Below are positions 1-8,295 of a stretch of DNA of 64,000 nt, piece by piece. Position 1 is the first letter of the stretch. Each line of letters starts with the position of its first letter. Made by a program: the position numbers and the translations under genes. Location of the stretch: assembly GCA_938005745.1 (NCBI GenBank), contig CALLMM010000010.1:186001-250000 (forward strand). The letters are read 5' to 3'. The notes beneath the pieces were generated by a model that did not search any database, was not told the DNA's origin, and saw only the letters and a program-made list of their open reading frames with translations. The stretch comes from an uncultured Chthonomonadales bacterium. GTDB lineage: Bacteria; Armatimonadota; Chthonomonadetes; Chthonomonadales; CAJBBX01.

Positions 1-74
1 AGGGTCTGCGCGTTCGCCGTCAGAGCCAGGAGTATCGCCGCGCCCGTCAGGGCGAGAGTGGTTGCAAACCGCAT
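1..74 (-). CDS. N-terminus of a secreted protein (partial, runs off window)
   Basis: Only the first 24 codons are in the window, reading leftward from the ATG at 74. They spell a standard signal peptide: MRF, then a hydrophobic Ala/Leu/Thr core, then a likely cleavage site at ANA before Gln-Thr. A good ribosome binding site (AGGAAAGGA) lies just upstream at about 80-90. The mature protein is outside the window, so no function can be given. It follows mreB on the same strand and could be the last gene of the murA-mreB unit. Confidence 0.6.
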   Translation of the reverse strand, partial: MRFATTLALTGAAILLALTANAQT

Positions 75-110
75 AAGAGATCCTTTCCTGGAAAACCTGT
101 CCGTATTGCG

Positions 111-1136
111 TTAACTGCCGGAGACGAACTGCCGCGCCTCGCTTTGGCGGATGGCGGGGAACTCCTCCAGGGCGCGCCCCGTCCCGATGGCAACGCAGGA
201 GAGCGGGTCTTCCGCGACGTGCACCGGGATGTCGGTGGCGACCGAGAGGAGCCTGTCCAGCCCGCGCAGCAGCGCGCCGCCGCCGGTCAGCCAGACGCCG
301 CGCTCGATGATGTCGGCGGAGAGTTCCGGGGGGGTCTGCTCCAGCACCGCCTTGACGCGCTCCACGATCTGTGTGATCGGTTCCGCCAGCGCCTCCCGTA
401 TCTCGACCGAGGTTACCTGCACCGTGCGGGGCAGTCCGGCGACCAGGTCGCGCCCGCGCACATCCATCGTCATCTCCTCCTCCAGCGGGTAGGCGGAGCC
501 GATCTTGATCTTGATCTCTTCGGCAGTTCGGTCGCCGATCATCAGGTTATGCGCGCTTTTGATGTGGCGCATGATCACCTCGTCCATCTTGTTGCCGCCG
601 ACCCGCAGGCTGCGTGAGATGCAGATGCCCTCCAGCGAGATCACGGCGATATCGGTCGTCCCGCCCCCGATATCCACCACCATATTGCCGCCCGGATTGG
701 AGATCGGCAGACCCGCGCCGATCGCCGCCGCCATCGGCTCCTCGATGGTATACGCCTCTCCCGCGCCCGCCTCCCGCGCCGCCTGAAGCACGGCGCGCCG
801 CTCCACGCTGGTAACGCCGGAGGGGACGCAGACCAGCACGCGGGGCTTGAAGATCCGCTTGCGCCCGATCACCTTGTTGATCAGGTGTTCGAGCATGCGC
901 TGGGTGGTGGTGTAGTCGGCGATGACCCCCTCGGACATCGGGCGGATAGCGACGATATTGCCGGGCGTGCGCCCGATCATCATCCGCGCCTCCTCGCCGA
1001 CCGCCAGCACCTTTTTGGTGGAGGTGGACATCGCGACAACGGACGGCTCGCGCAGAACGATCCCCTTGCCGCGCATATAGACCAGAATATTCGCCGTACC
1101 GAGGTCAATCCCCAGTTCCGGGGTTAAGCTGAACAT
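111..1136 (-). CDS. mreB: Rod-shape-determining actin homologue MreB
   Basis: MreB polymerises under the inner membrane and positions the peptidoglycan elongation machinery. The 341-residue product has the actin-fold ATPase signatures in order: the phosphate-1 motif [12 protein letters not shown] at the N-terminus, the phosphate-2 motif [13 protein letters not shown] in the middle and the adenosine motif [11 protein letters not shown] near the C-terminus; length is normal for MreB. I chose the ATG at 1136 ([13 protein letters not shown]) because GTGAGG lies six bases upstream and MreB proteins usually start just before this motif. An in-frame GTG at 1148 overlaps the murA stop and is the alternative. 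The tight junction with murA indicates translational coupling of two cell-wall genes. Confidence 0.95.
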   Translation of the reverse strand: MFSLTPELGIDLGTANILVYMRGKGIVLREPSVVAMSTSTKKVLAVGEEARMMIGRTPGNIVAIRPMSEGVIADYTTTQRMLEHLINKVIGRKRIFKPRVLVCVPSGVTSVERRAVLQAAREAGAGEAYTIEEPMAAAIGAGLPISNPGGNMVVDIGGGTTDIAVISLEGICISRSLRVGGNKMDEVIMRHIKSAHNLMIGDRTAEEIKIKIGSAYPLEEEMTMDVRGRDLVAGLPRTVQVTSVEIREALAEPITQIVERVKAVLEQTPPELSADIIERGVWLTGGGALLRGLDRLLSVATDIPVHVAEDPLSCVAIGTGRALEEFPAIRQSEARQFVSGS

Positions 1137-1144
1137 CAAACGCC

Positions 1145-2410
1145 TCACTGCTCTTCCGGCACGCTGCGCTCGATCTGCGCTCCCAGCCCCTGCAGCCGAT
1201 GGACGATATTTTCGTAGCCGCGATCAATATGCTCGATCCCGGACACTTCGGTGCTGCCCTCCGCCGCCATGCCGGCGCAGATCAACGCCGCGCCGGCGCG
1301 CAGATCGGTCGCGGTAACGGGCGCGCCGGTCAGACGCTCTACGCCCGTGATCACGGCGGTGCGTCCCTCTACCCGGATATCGGCCCCCATGCGGTTCATC
1401 TCGTTGACATAGCGGAAGCGGCTCTCGTAGACCGTCTCGGTGATGACCGAGGTTCCGTCCGCAATGGAGAGCAGCGCGCCGAACGGCTGCTGCATATCGG
1501 TCGGAAAGCCCGGGTGGGGCATGGTCTTGATGTCTACGGGATGCAGGCGTCCCACGCGCCGCACGCGCATCCCTTCTGCGCCTTCGGTTACCTCCACGCC
1601 CGCCTCGCCGAGTTTGCTGATGACCGGGCGCAGGTGCTCGCCGACGGCGTTCTCGATCAGAATATCGCCTCCGGTCATGGCGGCGGCGATCGCGTAGGTT
1701 CCCGCCTCCAGACGATCCGGGATGATGCTGTACTCTCCGCCGCTCAGCCGCTCCACGCCGTGAATGGTGATGGTGCCGGTGCCGGCTCCCTCGATCTGCG
1801 CGCCGAGGGTCTTCAGGAAGTTCGCCAGGTCTACGATCTCCGGCTCGGTGGCGCAGTTTTCGATGACGGTGACGCCGGGAACCAGACAGGCGGCGGTCAT
1901 CAGGTGCTGGGTGGCTCCCGCGCTCTGAAAGTCCAGATAGATATTTGCGCCGCGCAGACGACGTGACTCCGCCGAATAGACGCCGTGTTCGATATGGATA
2001 TTGGCGCCCAGACGCTTCAAGCCGTCAATATGGAAGTTGACCGGACGTGCGCCGATGTCGCATCCGCCGGGGACCGGCACGCGCGCGTAGCCGAAGCGCG
2101 CCAGAAGCGGACCGAGTACGCAAAAGGAGGCTCGCATCTTTCGTACCAGTTCATACGGAGCCTCCAGACAGTGAATATGGGTCGAGTCGATGACGACGGT
2201 ATTGCGATCCGAAAAGTGCGTAGCCGCGCCCAGACCGTTGAGCAGTTCGACCATGGTCAGGGTATCGCCGATGCGCGGCACATTGTGCAGGGTAACTCTT
2301 CCCTCCGCTAGCACGGCTCCCGCCATAATTGCCAGCGTGGCGTTTTTGCTGCCGCTCGTGCGGACCCTGCCCGACAGCGGTTTGCCGCCGTAGATGATGA
2401 TCTTTTCCAA
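1145..2410 (-). CDS. murA: UDP-N-acetylglucosamine 1-carboxyvinyltransferase MurA
   Basis: MurA transfers enolpyruvate from PEP to UDP-GlcNAc, the first committed step of peptidoglycan synthesis, in the cytoplasm. The product carries the KNAT active-site motif near residue 22 and the PEP-binding Cys117 in [11 protein letters not shown], which is the residue attacked by fosfomycin. The open frame runs much further upstream, but the real start is almost certainly the TTG at 2410: it gives 421 residues (the family norm is about 420), begins [11 protein letters not shown] as expected, and has GGAGG about ten bases upstream. A consensus promoter sits 67 bases further out. mreB follows directly. 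Confidence 0.95.
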   Translation of the reverse strand: MEKIIIYGGKPLSGRVRTSGSKNATLAIMAGAVLAEGRVTLHNVPRIGDTLTMVELLNGLGAATHFSDRNTVVIDSTHIHCLEAPYELVRKMRASFCVLGPLLARFGYARVPVPGGCDIGARPVNFHIDGLKRLGANIHIEHGVYSAESRRLRGANIYLDFQSAGATQHLMTAACLVPGVTVIENCATEPEIVDLANFLKTLGAQIEGAGTGTITIHGVERLSGGEYSIIPDRLEAGTYAIAAAMTGGDILIENAVGEHLRPVISKLGEAGVEVTEGAEGMRVRRVGRLHPVDIKTMPHPGFPTDMQQPFGALLSIADGTSVITETVYESRFRYVNEMNRMGADIRVEGRTAVITGVERLTGAPVTATDLRAGAALICAGMAAEGSTEVSGIEHIDRGYENIVHRLQGLGAQIERSVPEEQ

Positions 2411-2476
2411 AGAAGCGCGCCCTCCAATCTGGCTTGCGGGGCAGAATGCCAGATAACTGTTATAAGTGCTGTTGAA

Positions 2477-2505
2477 AGTATACATTTTCACGCAGGCAAT
2501 GTCAA
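2477..2505 (-). promoter_or_regulatory. Consensus housekeeping promoter for murA-mreB
   Basis: On the minus strand there is TTGACA (2500-2505), a 17-base spacer and TATACT (2477-2482). Predicted transcription start is near 2470, giving a leader of about 60 bases before the TTG start of murA. This supports the short murA model over the longer open frame. Confidence 0.85.
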
Positions 2506-2560
2506 TCGCGCGGGTTCGGGCGAGGCGTCTGCGGGAGAGTAGAAGCTTTGCATCGCGAGG

Positions 2561-2594
2561 AAAAAAAGAGGCAGCGCCTGCGTCAGGCGCTGCC
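2561..2594 (-). terminator. Rho-independent terminator of the 2614-3501 gene
   Basis: An 11-bp perfect stem (2570-2580 with 2584-2594, loop CGT) is followed on the minus strand by C and a run of seven T (2561-2567). It lies 20 bases after the stop codon of the prepilin-like gene and separates it from the murA promoter. Confidence 0.9.
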
Positions 2595-2613
2595 GGAAAA
2601 GGGCGGGTCAGGG

Positions 2614-3501
2614 TCAGTCTTCTTCGATGGTGAAGCGGTGCATGACGTTGGTAAAGCCTGCCACTGTGTGCGTCTCGCCCAGGCTCTCCAGACGCATCGC
2701 TTTGGCATGACCATCGCACCAGACCACGTTGCTCAGTTTCATGTGCCGTCCCAGGATGGCGCCGTTATTGCGCCGATTCAACAGAGCCGGGAAGGGGAAG
2801 GTCTCGTTGGGAGTGGTCGGTTGCGGGTCGAGCGGATCGCGGCGGTAGAAATCGGCGCTCTGTCCGTAGCCCTGCGTCTCGGCGATCAGGACGGTGTCTG
2901 CCGGCAGGGCGATAGCAGCCAGCGGCATGTTGTTGGGGGGCGTGAAAGGGTCGCCCGCAGCATAGTACATATTATTGATTGCGTAGCTGCCAAAGCGACG
3001 CCCGACGTTCGTCTGACCGAACGCATCGCCGCAGTCCGGCTCTCGGTAGATCTGCGAGCCGTCCGGTGTGTAGGGCTGGTAGACGTAGCGCTTGTTTCCC
3101 GCTAGCGTATGCTGCTGACCTGTCACCAATCGCCCGGTGATGTCGGCAAACGGATCGCTGGGGCAGTTGAAAAGCTGGACATTCTTGACGTAGGGCTGAA
3201 TCACGTCCATCCAGCGAGGAGTAGAGCAGTCCACGAAATGGGCTCCCTCCGCCACGCGGGGCGGGTCGGCGTAAGCGTTGCGCACGATCATCTCGTCGTA
3301 GTCCTGCGTGTACATCTGGATGGCGGTGCCGATCTGCTTGGCGTTAGACAGGCAGCTGGTTTGCCGTGCCTTCTCGCGCGCCTGTGAGAAGACGGGGAAG
3401 AGTATCGCTGCTAGAATAGCGATAATTGCGATGACTACAAGAAGCTCAATAAGCGTGAAGGCGCGCTTGGTCAGAATGCGCGCAATTCGGTTTGCCGGCA
3501 T
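2614..3501 (-). CDS. Prepilin-like secreted protein, DUF1559 / H-X9-DG type
   Basis: The 295-residue product starts with a type IV prepilin-type leader: a short basic stretch, then the conserved [20 protein letters not shown] helix whose Phe would become the methylated first mature residue. The mature part has the [11 protein letters not shown] and YTQDYDE stretches and a C-terminal WCDGHAK segment typical of DUF1559 proteins of Planctomycetes, Armatimonadota and Lentisphaerae. Members resemble pseudopilins but their roles are mostly unknown; surface or type II-like secretion functions are plausible. The ATG at 3501 has AAGGAGAA upstream. An 11-bp-period TTAA array and a long leader lie upstream, suggesting phosphate-type regulation shared with the gene at 6743-7561. 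Confidence 0.85.
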   Translation of the reverse strand: MPANRIARILTKRAFTLIELLVVIAIIAILAAILFPVFSQAREKARQTSCLSNAKQIGTAIQMYTQDYDEMIVRNAYADPPRVAEGAHFVDCSTPRWMDVIQPYVKNVQLFNCPSDPFADITGRLVTGQQHTLAGNKRYVYQPYTPDGSQIYREPDCGDAFGQTNVGRRFGSYAINNMYYAAGDPFTPPNNMPLAAIALPADTVLIAETQGYGQSADFYRRDPLDPQPTTPNETFPFPALLNRRNNGAILGRHMKLSNVVWCDGHAKAMRLESLGETHTVAGFTNVMHRFTIEED

Positions 3502-3637
3502 GATGTTCTCCTTTTGATATAGTTCATAAAAAACTGCTCTGACGAGATGTGCAGCAGGTGCCTGTGAGTCAGTGCCCGTTATATGCTGGCTGCGTCAGAG
3601 AAGAGGATCATTGCGTTCACAGGGCTGACGGATGAGG

Positions 3638-3669
3638 CGCTTCACATCTCCTCGAGGAGATGTGAAGCG
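3638..3669. repeat. Perfect 32-base palindrome in the leader of the prepilin-like gene
   Basis: Positions 3638-3653 are the exact reverse complement of 3654-3669, with centre CTC/GAG. As RNA it would fold into a 14-bp stem with a four-base loop; as DNA it could bind a dimer. There is no T-run after it on either strand, so it is not a standard intrinsic terminator. Confidence 0.85.
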
Positions 3670-3714
3670 GTTCGCAAGGACATTCCTGGCACATGTAGAG
3701 AATTCATTGTCTTT

Positions 3715-3781
3715 ATCGTACTGCCGGGAGATTAAATAATAATTAAGTCTCAGTTAATGAATTGTTAAATCGTTCTGTTAA
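3715..3781 (-). promoter_or_regulatory. Pho-box-like array of TTAA hexamers with weak -10
   Basis: On the minus strand the hexamers TTAACA (3763-3768), TTAACT (3752-3757), TTAATT (3741-3746) and TTAATC (3730-3735) repeat at exactly 11 bp, with one more TTAACA at 3776-3781 offset by 13. A weak -10 (TACGAT, 3715-3720) follows nine bases after the last hexamer. Four TTAACA-type repeats at 11-bp period immediately upstream of the -10 is the known arrangement of PhoP-activated promoters in Bacillus. The identity of the regulator here is inference. Confidence 0.6.
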
Positions 3782-3891
3782 CAGTGTTTGGCTGTGAGGA
3801 GAGTTTTTCAGTCATTGCCGGGGTATCTCTGTGTGGATGGCAGGTAAGGAGTCGCGGATCCGCGGGCGCTCATGGGGGACACTGTGAGGGC

Positions 3892-3924
3892 GTCCCGCAC
3901 ACACTTCCCGGGTGTGTGCGGGAC
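3892..3924. terminator. Strong hairpin downstream of the phosphoesterase gene
   Basis: A perfect 13-bp stem (3892-3904 with 3912-3924) closes a seven-base loop. It lies 28 bases beyond the stop of the 3952-6522 gene. There is no T-run, so it may stabilise the 3' end or act as an inefficient terminator. Confidence 0.5.
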
Positions 3925-3951
3925 TGTGGGCAGGGAATGAGCTGGATCAGT

Positions 3952-6522
3952 CTAATCGTCGTCTCTTGCGGGGGTGAGACGGAGGTTCAGCGCTTTCAGC
4001 CCTTTGCCGTGCGCGCCCGCGTAGTGCGACGGGTAGGGGGCGTCCACACCCCGAACGGCGTGCCAGAGAATGCGGTTAAGCGTGTCCTCCTCCGCGCCGT
4101 CCACGATATGCCAGGGGATCTGCTGACTCTTCTGCGCCCAGTAGCGCTGTTTGCCGCGCAGAGAGGAGAGGGGCGGGTTCAACTCGTCCAGCGGTACGCG
4201 GTTGGGCAGGCAGGTGTAGGGGGTGAAGTCGGGCTTGTCGGTGAAGCAGGCGGTCATCAGGCTCGCCGCGCCGTCCATCTGATTCATGGCGGGCAGACCG
4301 AGGATGCGCTGTATGGTGTGCAGCACGGAGGTCTGATTGTAGAACTCGCTGATGACGGTTTTGCGGCGTGTGTAGGGGCTGATGACTAGACAGAGCGAGC
4401 GATGCCCATCTACATGGTCAAATCCGTCCTGCGGATCGTCCTCGTTGACGAAGATGCAGGTTCGGGACCAGAAGCGGCTCTTCGAGAGGGCTTCCACGAT
4501 CCGCCCCAGCGCCAGATCGTTGTCCGCGACGTGCGCGCGAGGCGTGGGCATGCCCGGCGTCGTCCCGGAGGCGTGATCCTGCGGAAGGTAGAGGATGATC
4601 AGATTGGGCAGACCTCCGTTCTTCTCGTACTCCGCCAGCTCCTTCAAAAATCGGTCGGCGCGCAGAACATCCGGAATACGCATGTTCCAGCCGGGATAGT
4701 CCGGGCAGCTATAGCGGTTGAGCTTCTCGATGCCGATCTTCTGCGAGAAGCGTATCTTTCCGGTCTTCTGCGTAAAGTCGTCATAGATCTCTTTGAAGGT
4801 TGCGCTGGCGGGGATCGGCTCCGCGTAGTCCATCTCGCCGTAGTTGCGGAAGGAGAGACCGGCAGCCAGCACATTATCCCAGATAAACCCGGTAGAGGAG
4901 TAGGTGAGGGGATCGTCGCCGAAGGTGTAGCTGCGGGTGAAGCCGCCAAAGGACTTCTCCAGATGGTCGGTGACGTTGCCTTCGGTCGCCCAGGAGTGCC
5001 CGTCCGCCGACAGCACGCCGTTGCAGTAGTAGTTGTCCAGCAGGACGAACTGCTCCGCCAGCGCGTGATGGTTGGGGGTTACCTCGCGCCCGAAGATGCA
5101 TAGCTGCGGGTCGCCGTTTCCCTGCGGCAGGTCGCCAAAGACCTGATCGTAGGTGCGGTTCTCCTTGATGATATAGACGACATGCTCAAAGACCGACGGG
5201 TCTCCGACCCGCGCCGGGACCGGAACCGGCTTTCTGCCGCTGCGCCCCCTCTCCCAGGCGCGCAGCATCTGCGGGACACGCCCGTCGGCGCGCACCTGCG
5301 CGGTGTAGCGGCGCAGCGTGTCCGGGGAGGGGATCTCGACGCGGTTCACCGTGCCGGCGTACCGATAGACCTGCCATCCTCGCTGCTGCGGGTCCTGTGT
5401 GCGCGAACCGATGCCCTTGATATTGGCGACATAGAGCCGCTTTCCGTCCGTCGCCACCGCGCCCGGATACCACCCGGCGGGGATAAATCCCTGTACTACG
5501 CTGCCCCCTTCGCGCAGGGAGATGACCGCCACCGCGTTGTTGCCGCCGACGGCGGCGAAGAGCGTCTTCTCATCCGCGCTGAGCGCGAGCGCGTTGGGCA
5601 TGCTGCCGAACGGCAGGGAGGCGTCCGGGCGGACGGGAATCACCTCCTTCTGCCGCGCCGTCCGCGTGTCAATCACGCTCACGGTGTCCGAGTTGGCGTT
5701 GGCGACATAGAGCCGCGACCCGTCCGCGTTCAGCGTCAGATCGGAGGGGTGCAGTCCTGTCTCGATCTGCGCCTCCTCTTTGCCGGTCTCCAGGTGAATG
5801 AAGGAGACGGTTCCGCTGGAGGCGACGCCCCGCTCATCTACGAGCGTATCGGTTTCGGCGGATTTCGCCGTTCGTTCGCCCGCCTTCGGGCGGCGTCCTC
5901 CCCAGTTGGAGACGTAGGCGGTCTTCCCGTCCCGGCTCAACTCCAGATCGAAGGGAGCCACCCCGACAGGTATCTCGCGAATCAGTCTGCCTTCGGAGAG
6001 ATCCACCACGCCCAGCGAATTGTTGAGCGACAGGCAGACGTAGAGCAGTCTCTCGTCCGGCGAAAACGCCAGTCCGCAGGCGTGCGACGCCCCTTTCCCT
6101 CCGGGACCCGGCAGCGCGATCTTGCGCCCCCACTCCAGCATGCCGCCTGTCTGCGCCTTTGCCTCCCAGAGCATATCCTGCGCGGTGGTTGCGTAGAGGC
6201 GCGTGCCGTCGCGGGAGACCGCCAGCCCGTGCATGGAGCTGCCGCCCTCCGGATACTTTAACTCCTGCCGGATCTTCCATGTCTCCGCATCAATGACGAC
6301 CAGCCCGCGATTGTCCTTGACATAGACCGTTTTTCGGTCGGGGGAGAGGGTCAGGTCTACCGGGCGTCCGAGAAAGGAGACCGCGACCCCGGCAGGGCGA
6401 ATTCTCTGCTGTGTCGGGACAAGGTAGCCGCCGTCGGGAGCCGGTCCGACCTGCGCAGGCTTTCGGTTGACGGGAAGAAGGGTCAGAACGCTGAGACTTA
6501 CAAGCAGCAGGAAGGTTTTCAT
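3952..6522 (-). CDS. Secreted YVTN beta-propeller fused to alkaline-phosphatase-like phosphoesterase
   Basis: The 856-residue product has a signal peptide (MKTFLLLVSLSVLTLLPV), then a seven-bladed-type propeller of YVTN/YncE repeats (about residues 40-390, for example SRDGTRLYATTAQD, SRDGKTAYVSNWGG and NADGSRLYVANANSDTVSVID) and a C-terminal phosphoesterase domain of the phospholipase C/acid phosphatase superfamily (from about residue 445, VVYIIKENRTYDQVFGDL). Metal-site elements are visible: the ENRTYDQ stretch, SADGHSW, and YLPQDHASGTTPG with later NEDDPQDGFDHVDGHR. It would act in the periplasm or outside the cell on phosphate esters; the substrate is unknown. The ATG at 6522 has AGGAGA upstream. 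It sits between two genes with Pho-box-like promoters, which suits a phosphate-scavenging role. Confidence 0.88.
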   Translation of the reverse strand: MKTFLLLVSLSVLTLLPVNRKPAQVGPAPDGGYLVPTQQRIRPAGVAVSFLGRPVDLTLSPDRKTVYVKDNRGLVVIDAETWKIRQELKYPEGGSSMHGLAVSRDGTRLYATTAQDMLWEAKAQTGGMLEWGRKIALPGPGGKGASHACGLAFSPDERLLYVCLSLNNSLGVVDLSEGRLIREIPVGVAPFDLELSRDGKTAYVSNWGGRRPKAGERTAKSAETDTLVDERGVASSGTVSFIHLETGKEEAQIETGLHPSDLTLNADGSRLYVANANSDTVSVIDTRTARQKEVIPVRPDASLPFGSMPNALALSADEKTLFAAVGGNNAVAVISLREGGSVVQGFIPAGWYPGAVATDGKRLYVANIKGIGSRTQDPQQRGWQVYRYAGTVNRVEIPSPDTLRRYTAQVRADGRVPQMLRAWERGRSGRKPVPVPARVGDPSVFEHVVYIIKENRTYDQVFGDLPQGNGDPQLCIFGREVTPNHHALAEQFVLLDNYYCNGVLSADGHSWATEGNVTDHLEKSFGGFTRSYTFGDDPLTYSSTGFIWDNVLAAGLSFRNYGEMDYAEPIPASATFKEIYDDFTQKTGKIRFSQKIGIEKLNRYSCPDYPGWNMRIPDVLRADRFLKELAEYEKNGGLPNLIILYLPQDHASGTTPGMPTPRAHVADNDLALGRIVEALSKSRFWSRTCIFVNEDDPQDGFDHVDGHRSLCLVISPYTRRKTVISEFYNQTSVLHTIQRILGLPAMNQMDGAASLMTACFTDKPDFTPYTCLPNRVPLDELNPPLSSLRGKQRYWAQKSQQIPWHIVDGAEEDTLNRILWHAVRGVDAPYPSHYAGAHGKGLKALNLRLTPARDDD

Positions 6523-6690
6523 GACGATCTCCTGAACAGAAGGGAAAGAGCGGTGCGCATCGGCGGGCGGAAACAGGCATGGGACGATGTCTCTCTATTC
6601 CCCGCCAGGCGGCAAGCCTCCTTCCGAAACGCGCGAGGCGGAAATAAGCGGTCGTGAAAATGGGACTCAGAGGTGCGAGAAGCTGTACAG

Positions 6691-6724
6691 AAAAGAGGGC
6701 GGGGCGGAGATGCTCCCCGCCCCG
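6691..6724 (-). terminator. Rho-independent terminator of the 6743-7561 gene
   Basis: GGGGCGG (6701-6707) pairs with CCGCCCC (6717-6723), and a CTCTTTT tail follows on the minus strand. It lies about 20 bases after the stop of the prepilin-like gene, so the downstream phosphoesterase gene is probably transcribed separately. Confidence 0.75.
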
Positions 6725-6742
6725 TATGTAAACCGGACCGTT

Positions 6743-7561
6743 TTAGAAGACCCGAAGTCCGCCGGTGCGGCCCGGATAGTAGGGATACATCCACATACCG
6801 CGCGACGCCCAGATCTGAATGTTGCGCCGCTGTCCGCCGGAGTCCTGCTCCTTCATCTGGAACCACTTGGCGTGACCGTCGGCAAAAGCCATGTTGTCGC
6901 CGTCCTTGTGGCGGATGCGCGGACGGATCTTGTTGTAGAAGTCGGGCAGTTCGATGGTCACATAGACGCAGCCCCAGGTGAAGCCGTAGGGCGGCACCGA
7001 ACCGGAGTGGAAGTGCATGATGGTGTTGGCGGGCTGATCCACCGCCGCCTGGGTGATCGGTCGGTCGAAGATGGTTCCGTCCGGCAGCCGATAGTAGTCG
7101 CCGAAGGGATAGGTGTCGTCTGCGCCCAGCCAGTAGTTGTAGGCATAGTGGTTGGTCATGCGCTGACCGTTAAAGGGAGCGCACTCGCCGCCGCCGGCGA
7201 AGACCTTATCCATCGAGGGGCACTGGAAGATTTCGCGGTTCTTGATATAGGGCAGCAGGTTGAGCGACCATCCGTTGACAGGCTTATACCCGTTGGAGGT
7301 CAGCCGCTGCATCTGGTCCGGGCGCGTGTCGGCGCTGGGCCAGGGCTGCTCGATAGTGCCGCCTACCGGTACAAAGGTCTCATCGTAGTCCTGCAGGTAC
7401 ATCATACCTGCCAGACCGATCTGCTTGAGGTTGGAGAGACAGGTTGTCTGCCGCGCGCTCTCCCGCGCCTGTGCAAAGACCGGGAACAGGATCGCAGCGA
7501 GAATTGCGATAATAGCGATTACGACAAGAAGCTCAATGAGCGTGAAGCCCTGTCGTTTCAT
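6743..7561 (-). CDS. Prepilin-like secreted protein, DUF1559 / H-X9-DG type (second copy)
   Basis: This 272-residue product is a paralogue of the one at 2614-3501. It has the same prepilin leader ([17 protein letters not shown]) cleavable after Gly5, then [23 protein letters not shown] and a C-terminal [16 protein letters not shown] segment matching the H-X9-DG pattern. It is probably exported and anchored or assembled through the hydrophobic N-terminal helix. The ATG at 7561 is preceded by AAAGGAG. The promoter upstream combines a good -10 with four TTAA hexamers, the clearer of the two Pho-box-like sites in this window. Confidence 0.87.
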   Translation of the reverse strand: MKRQGFTLIELLVVIAIIAILAAILFPVFAQARESARQTTCLSNLKQIGLAGMMYLQDYDETFVPVGGTIEQPWPSADTRPDQMQRLTSNGYKPVNGWSLNLLPYIKNREIFQCPSMDKVFAGGGECAPFNGQRMTNHYAYNYWLGADDTYPFGDYYRLPDGTIFDRPITQAAVDQPANTIMHFHSGSVPPYGFTWGCVYVTIELPDFYNKIRPRIRHKDGDNMAFADGHAKWFQMKEQDSGGQRRNIQIWASRGMWMYPYYPGRTGGLRVF

Positions 7562-7608
7562 GAACTGCTCCTTTCAAGTGGAAATCTCGGGGTATCCATG
7601 TTAAAACT

Positions 7609-7663
7609 AGTATATACGCAGGTTCATTAAGGAAGGGTTAAGCGAATGTTAAAGTTACATTAA
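7609..7663 (-). promoter_or_regulatory. Pho-box-like promoter: four TTAA hexamers at 11-bp period plus TATACT
   Basis: On the minus strand TTAATG (7658-7663), TTAACA (7647-7652), TTAACC (7636-7641) and TTAATG (7625-7630) are spaced exactly 11 bp apart. TATACT (7609-7614) follows ten bases later, and there is no -35 box. With a start near 7602 the array covers about -23 to -61, as in PhoP-activated promoters. The leader to the ATG is about 40 bases. Confidence 0.7.
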
Positions 7664-7742
7664 CTACAGTTATTGCCGATCGCCGTGTCGAAGATGACTC
7701 ACATGTCAGCGCTGCTCGTATACGGTGGTGATTCACTGGCGA

Positions 7743-7855
7743 AGATTGCTTCACTTCGCTCGCAATGGCGGATTGGGGGCGGGTTGCGCGTGACTGGAAG
7801 GGTTGAACGTCCCGCTCCGTCATTGCGAGGGAGGCGGAGCCGACCGAAGCAATCT
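7743..7855. repeat. Inverted pair of REP-like elements
   Basis: The element GTCATTGCGAGGGAGGCG..GCCGACCGAAGCAATCT occupies 7819-7855, and a shorter inverted relative (AGATTGCTTC..TCGCTCGCAATG) lies at 7743-7767. Related copies occur at 13243-13280, 14891-14988 and 59592-59697, always between genes. The rest of the gap between 7664 and 7901 holds nothing else I can identify. Confidence 0.75.
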
Positions 7856-7901
7856 CAACCCGGAGCAGATGTCCGCTCAGATCATAAGGAGAAAGTGTTA
7901 C

Positions 7902-8252
7902 ATGGAAGGCAAAATCGTCGTGCTGGTGACCCGCAACGGCATGGGCGCGGTAGCGCAGGGAGATGAAGAGTTCGGGGTACAGATGCTGGAGCGTTTTCTG
8001 CACGCCTGCGAGTCGCGCGCGGAGAGCTTTCAGGCGATCTGTTTCTATACCGAAGGGGTAAAGGCGGTCTGCGCCGACTCGCCGCTGGTTCCGGCGCTGC
8101 GGTTGATGGAGGGGCTGGGCGTGCGTCTGGTCGCCTGCCGCACCTGTCTGGATCACTATGGACTGACGGAGAAGGCGGCGGTCGGCGAGATCGGCACGAT
8201 GGCGGAGATTGTCGGGTTGATGGCGGAAGCCGGGAAGGTTATCACGCTCTGA
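7902..8252 (+). CDS. Small DsrE/YedF-like protein
   Basis: The 116-residue protein begins MEGKIVVLVTRNGMGAVAQGDEEFG and contains FLHACESRAESFQAICFYTEGVKAVC and ACRTCLDHYGL. This matches the DsrE/DsrF-like fold, most like the C-terminal domain of YedF-type proteins tied to sulfur or selenium metabolism. The Cys pair in ACRTCLDHYGL is where family members often carry the reactive Cys; catalytic activity is not shown. The ATG at 7902 has ATAAGGAG ten bases upstream. It is a single-gene unit, convergent with the gene at 8296-9150. Confidence 0.75.
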   Translation: MEGKIVVLVTRNGMGAVAQGDEEFGVQMLERFLHACESRAESFQAICFYTEGVKAVCADSPLVPALRLMEGLGVRLVACRTCLDHYGLTEKAAVGEIGTMAEIVGLMAEAGKVITL

Positions 8253-8279
8253 CCGGGCAGGCGCACAGCCTGCCCGGTC
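8251..8279. terminator. Hairpin between convergent genes
   Basis: A 12-bp perfect stem (8251-8262 with 8268-8279, five-base loop) starts inside the stop codon of the DsrE-like gene and ends 17 bases before the stop of the convergent epimerase gene. It probably serves both, although neither side has a T-run. Confidence 0.6.
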
Positions 8280-8295
8280 GTGCGCCGGTCCGGTC

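Larger units (their letters stand above)
3502..3951. other. 450-bp intergenic region with leader, palindrome and Pho-box-like array
   Basis: No convincing gene is present. Reading leftward it holds a terminator-like hairpin (3892-3924), five TTAA hexamers (3730-3781), a weak -10 (3715-3720) and a leader of about 200 bases containing a perfect 32-base palindrome. The AT-rich part around 3730-3785 stands out sharply from the GC-rich surroundings. Confidence 0.7.

Noticed and set aside
2411..2719. 103-residue N-terminal extension of MurA
   Set aside because: It spans the consensus promoter and has no similarity to MurA; the TTG at 2410 gives the family length.
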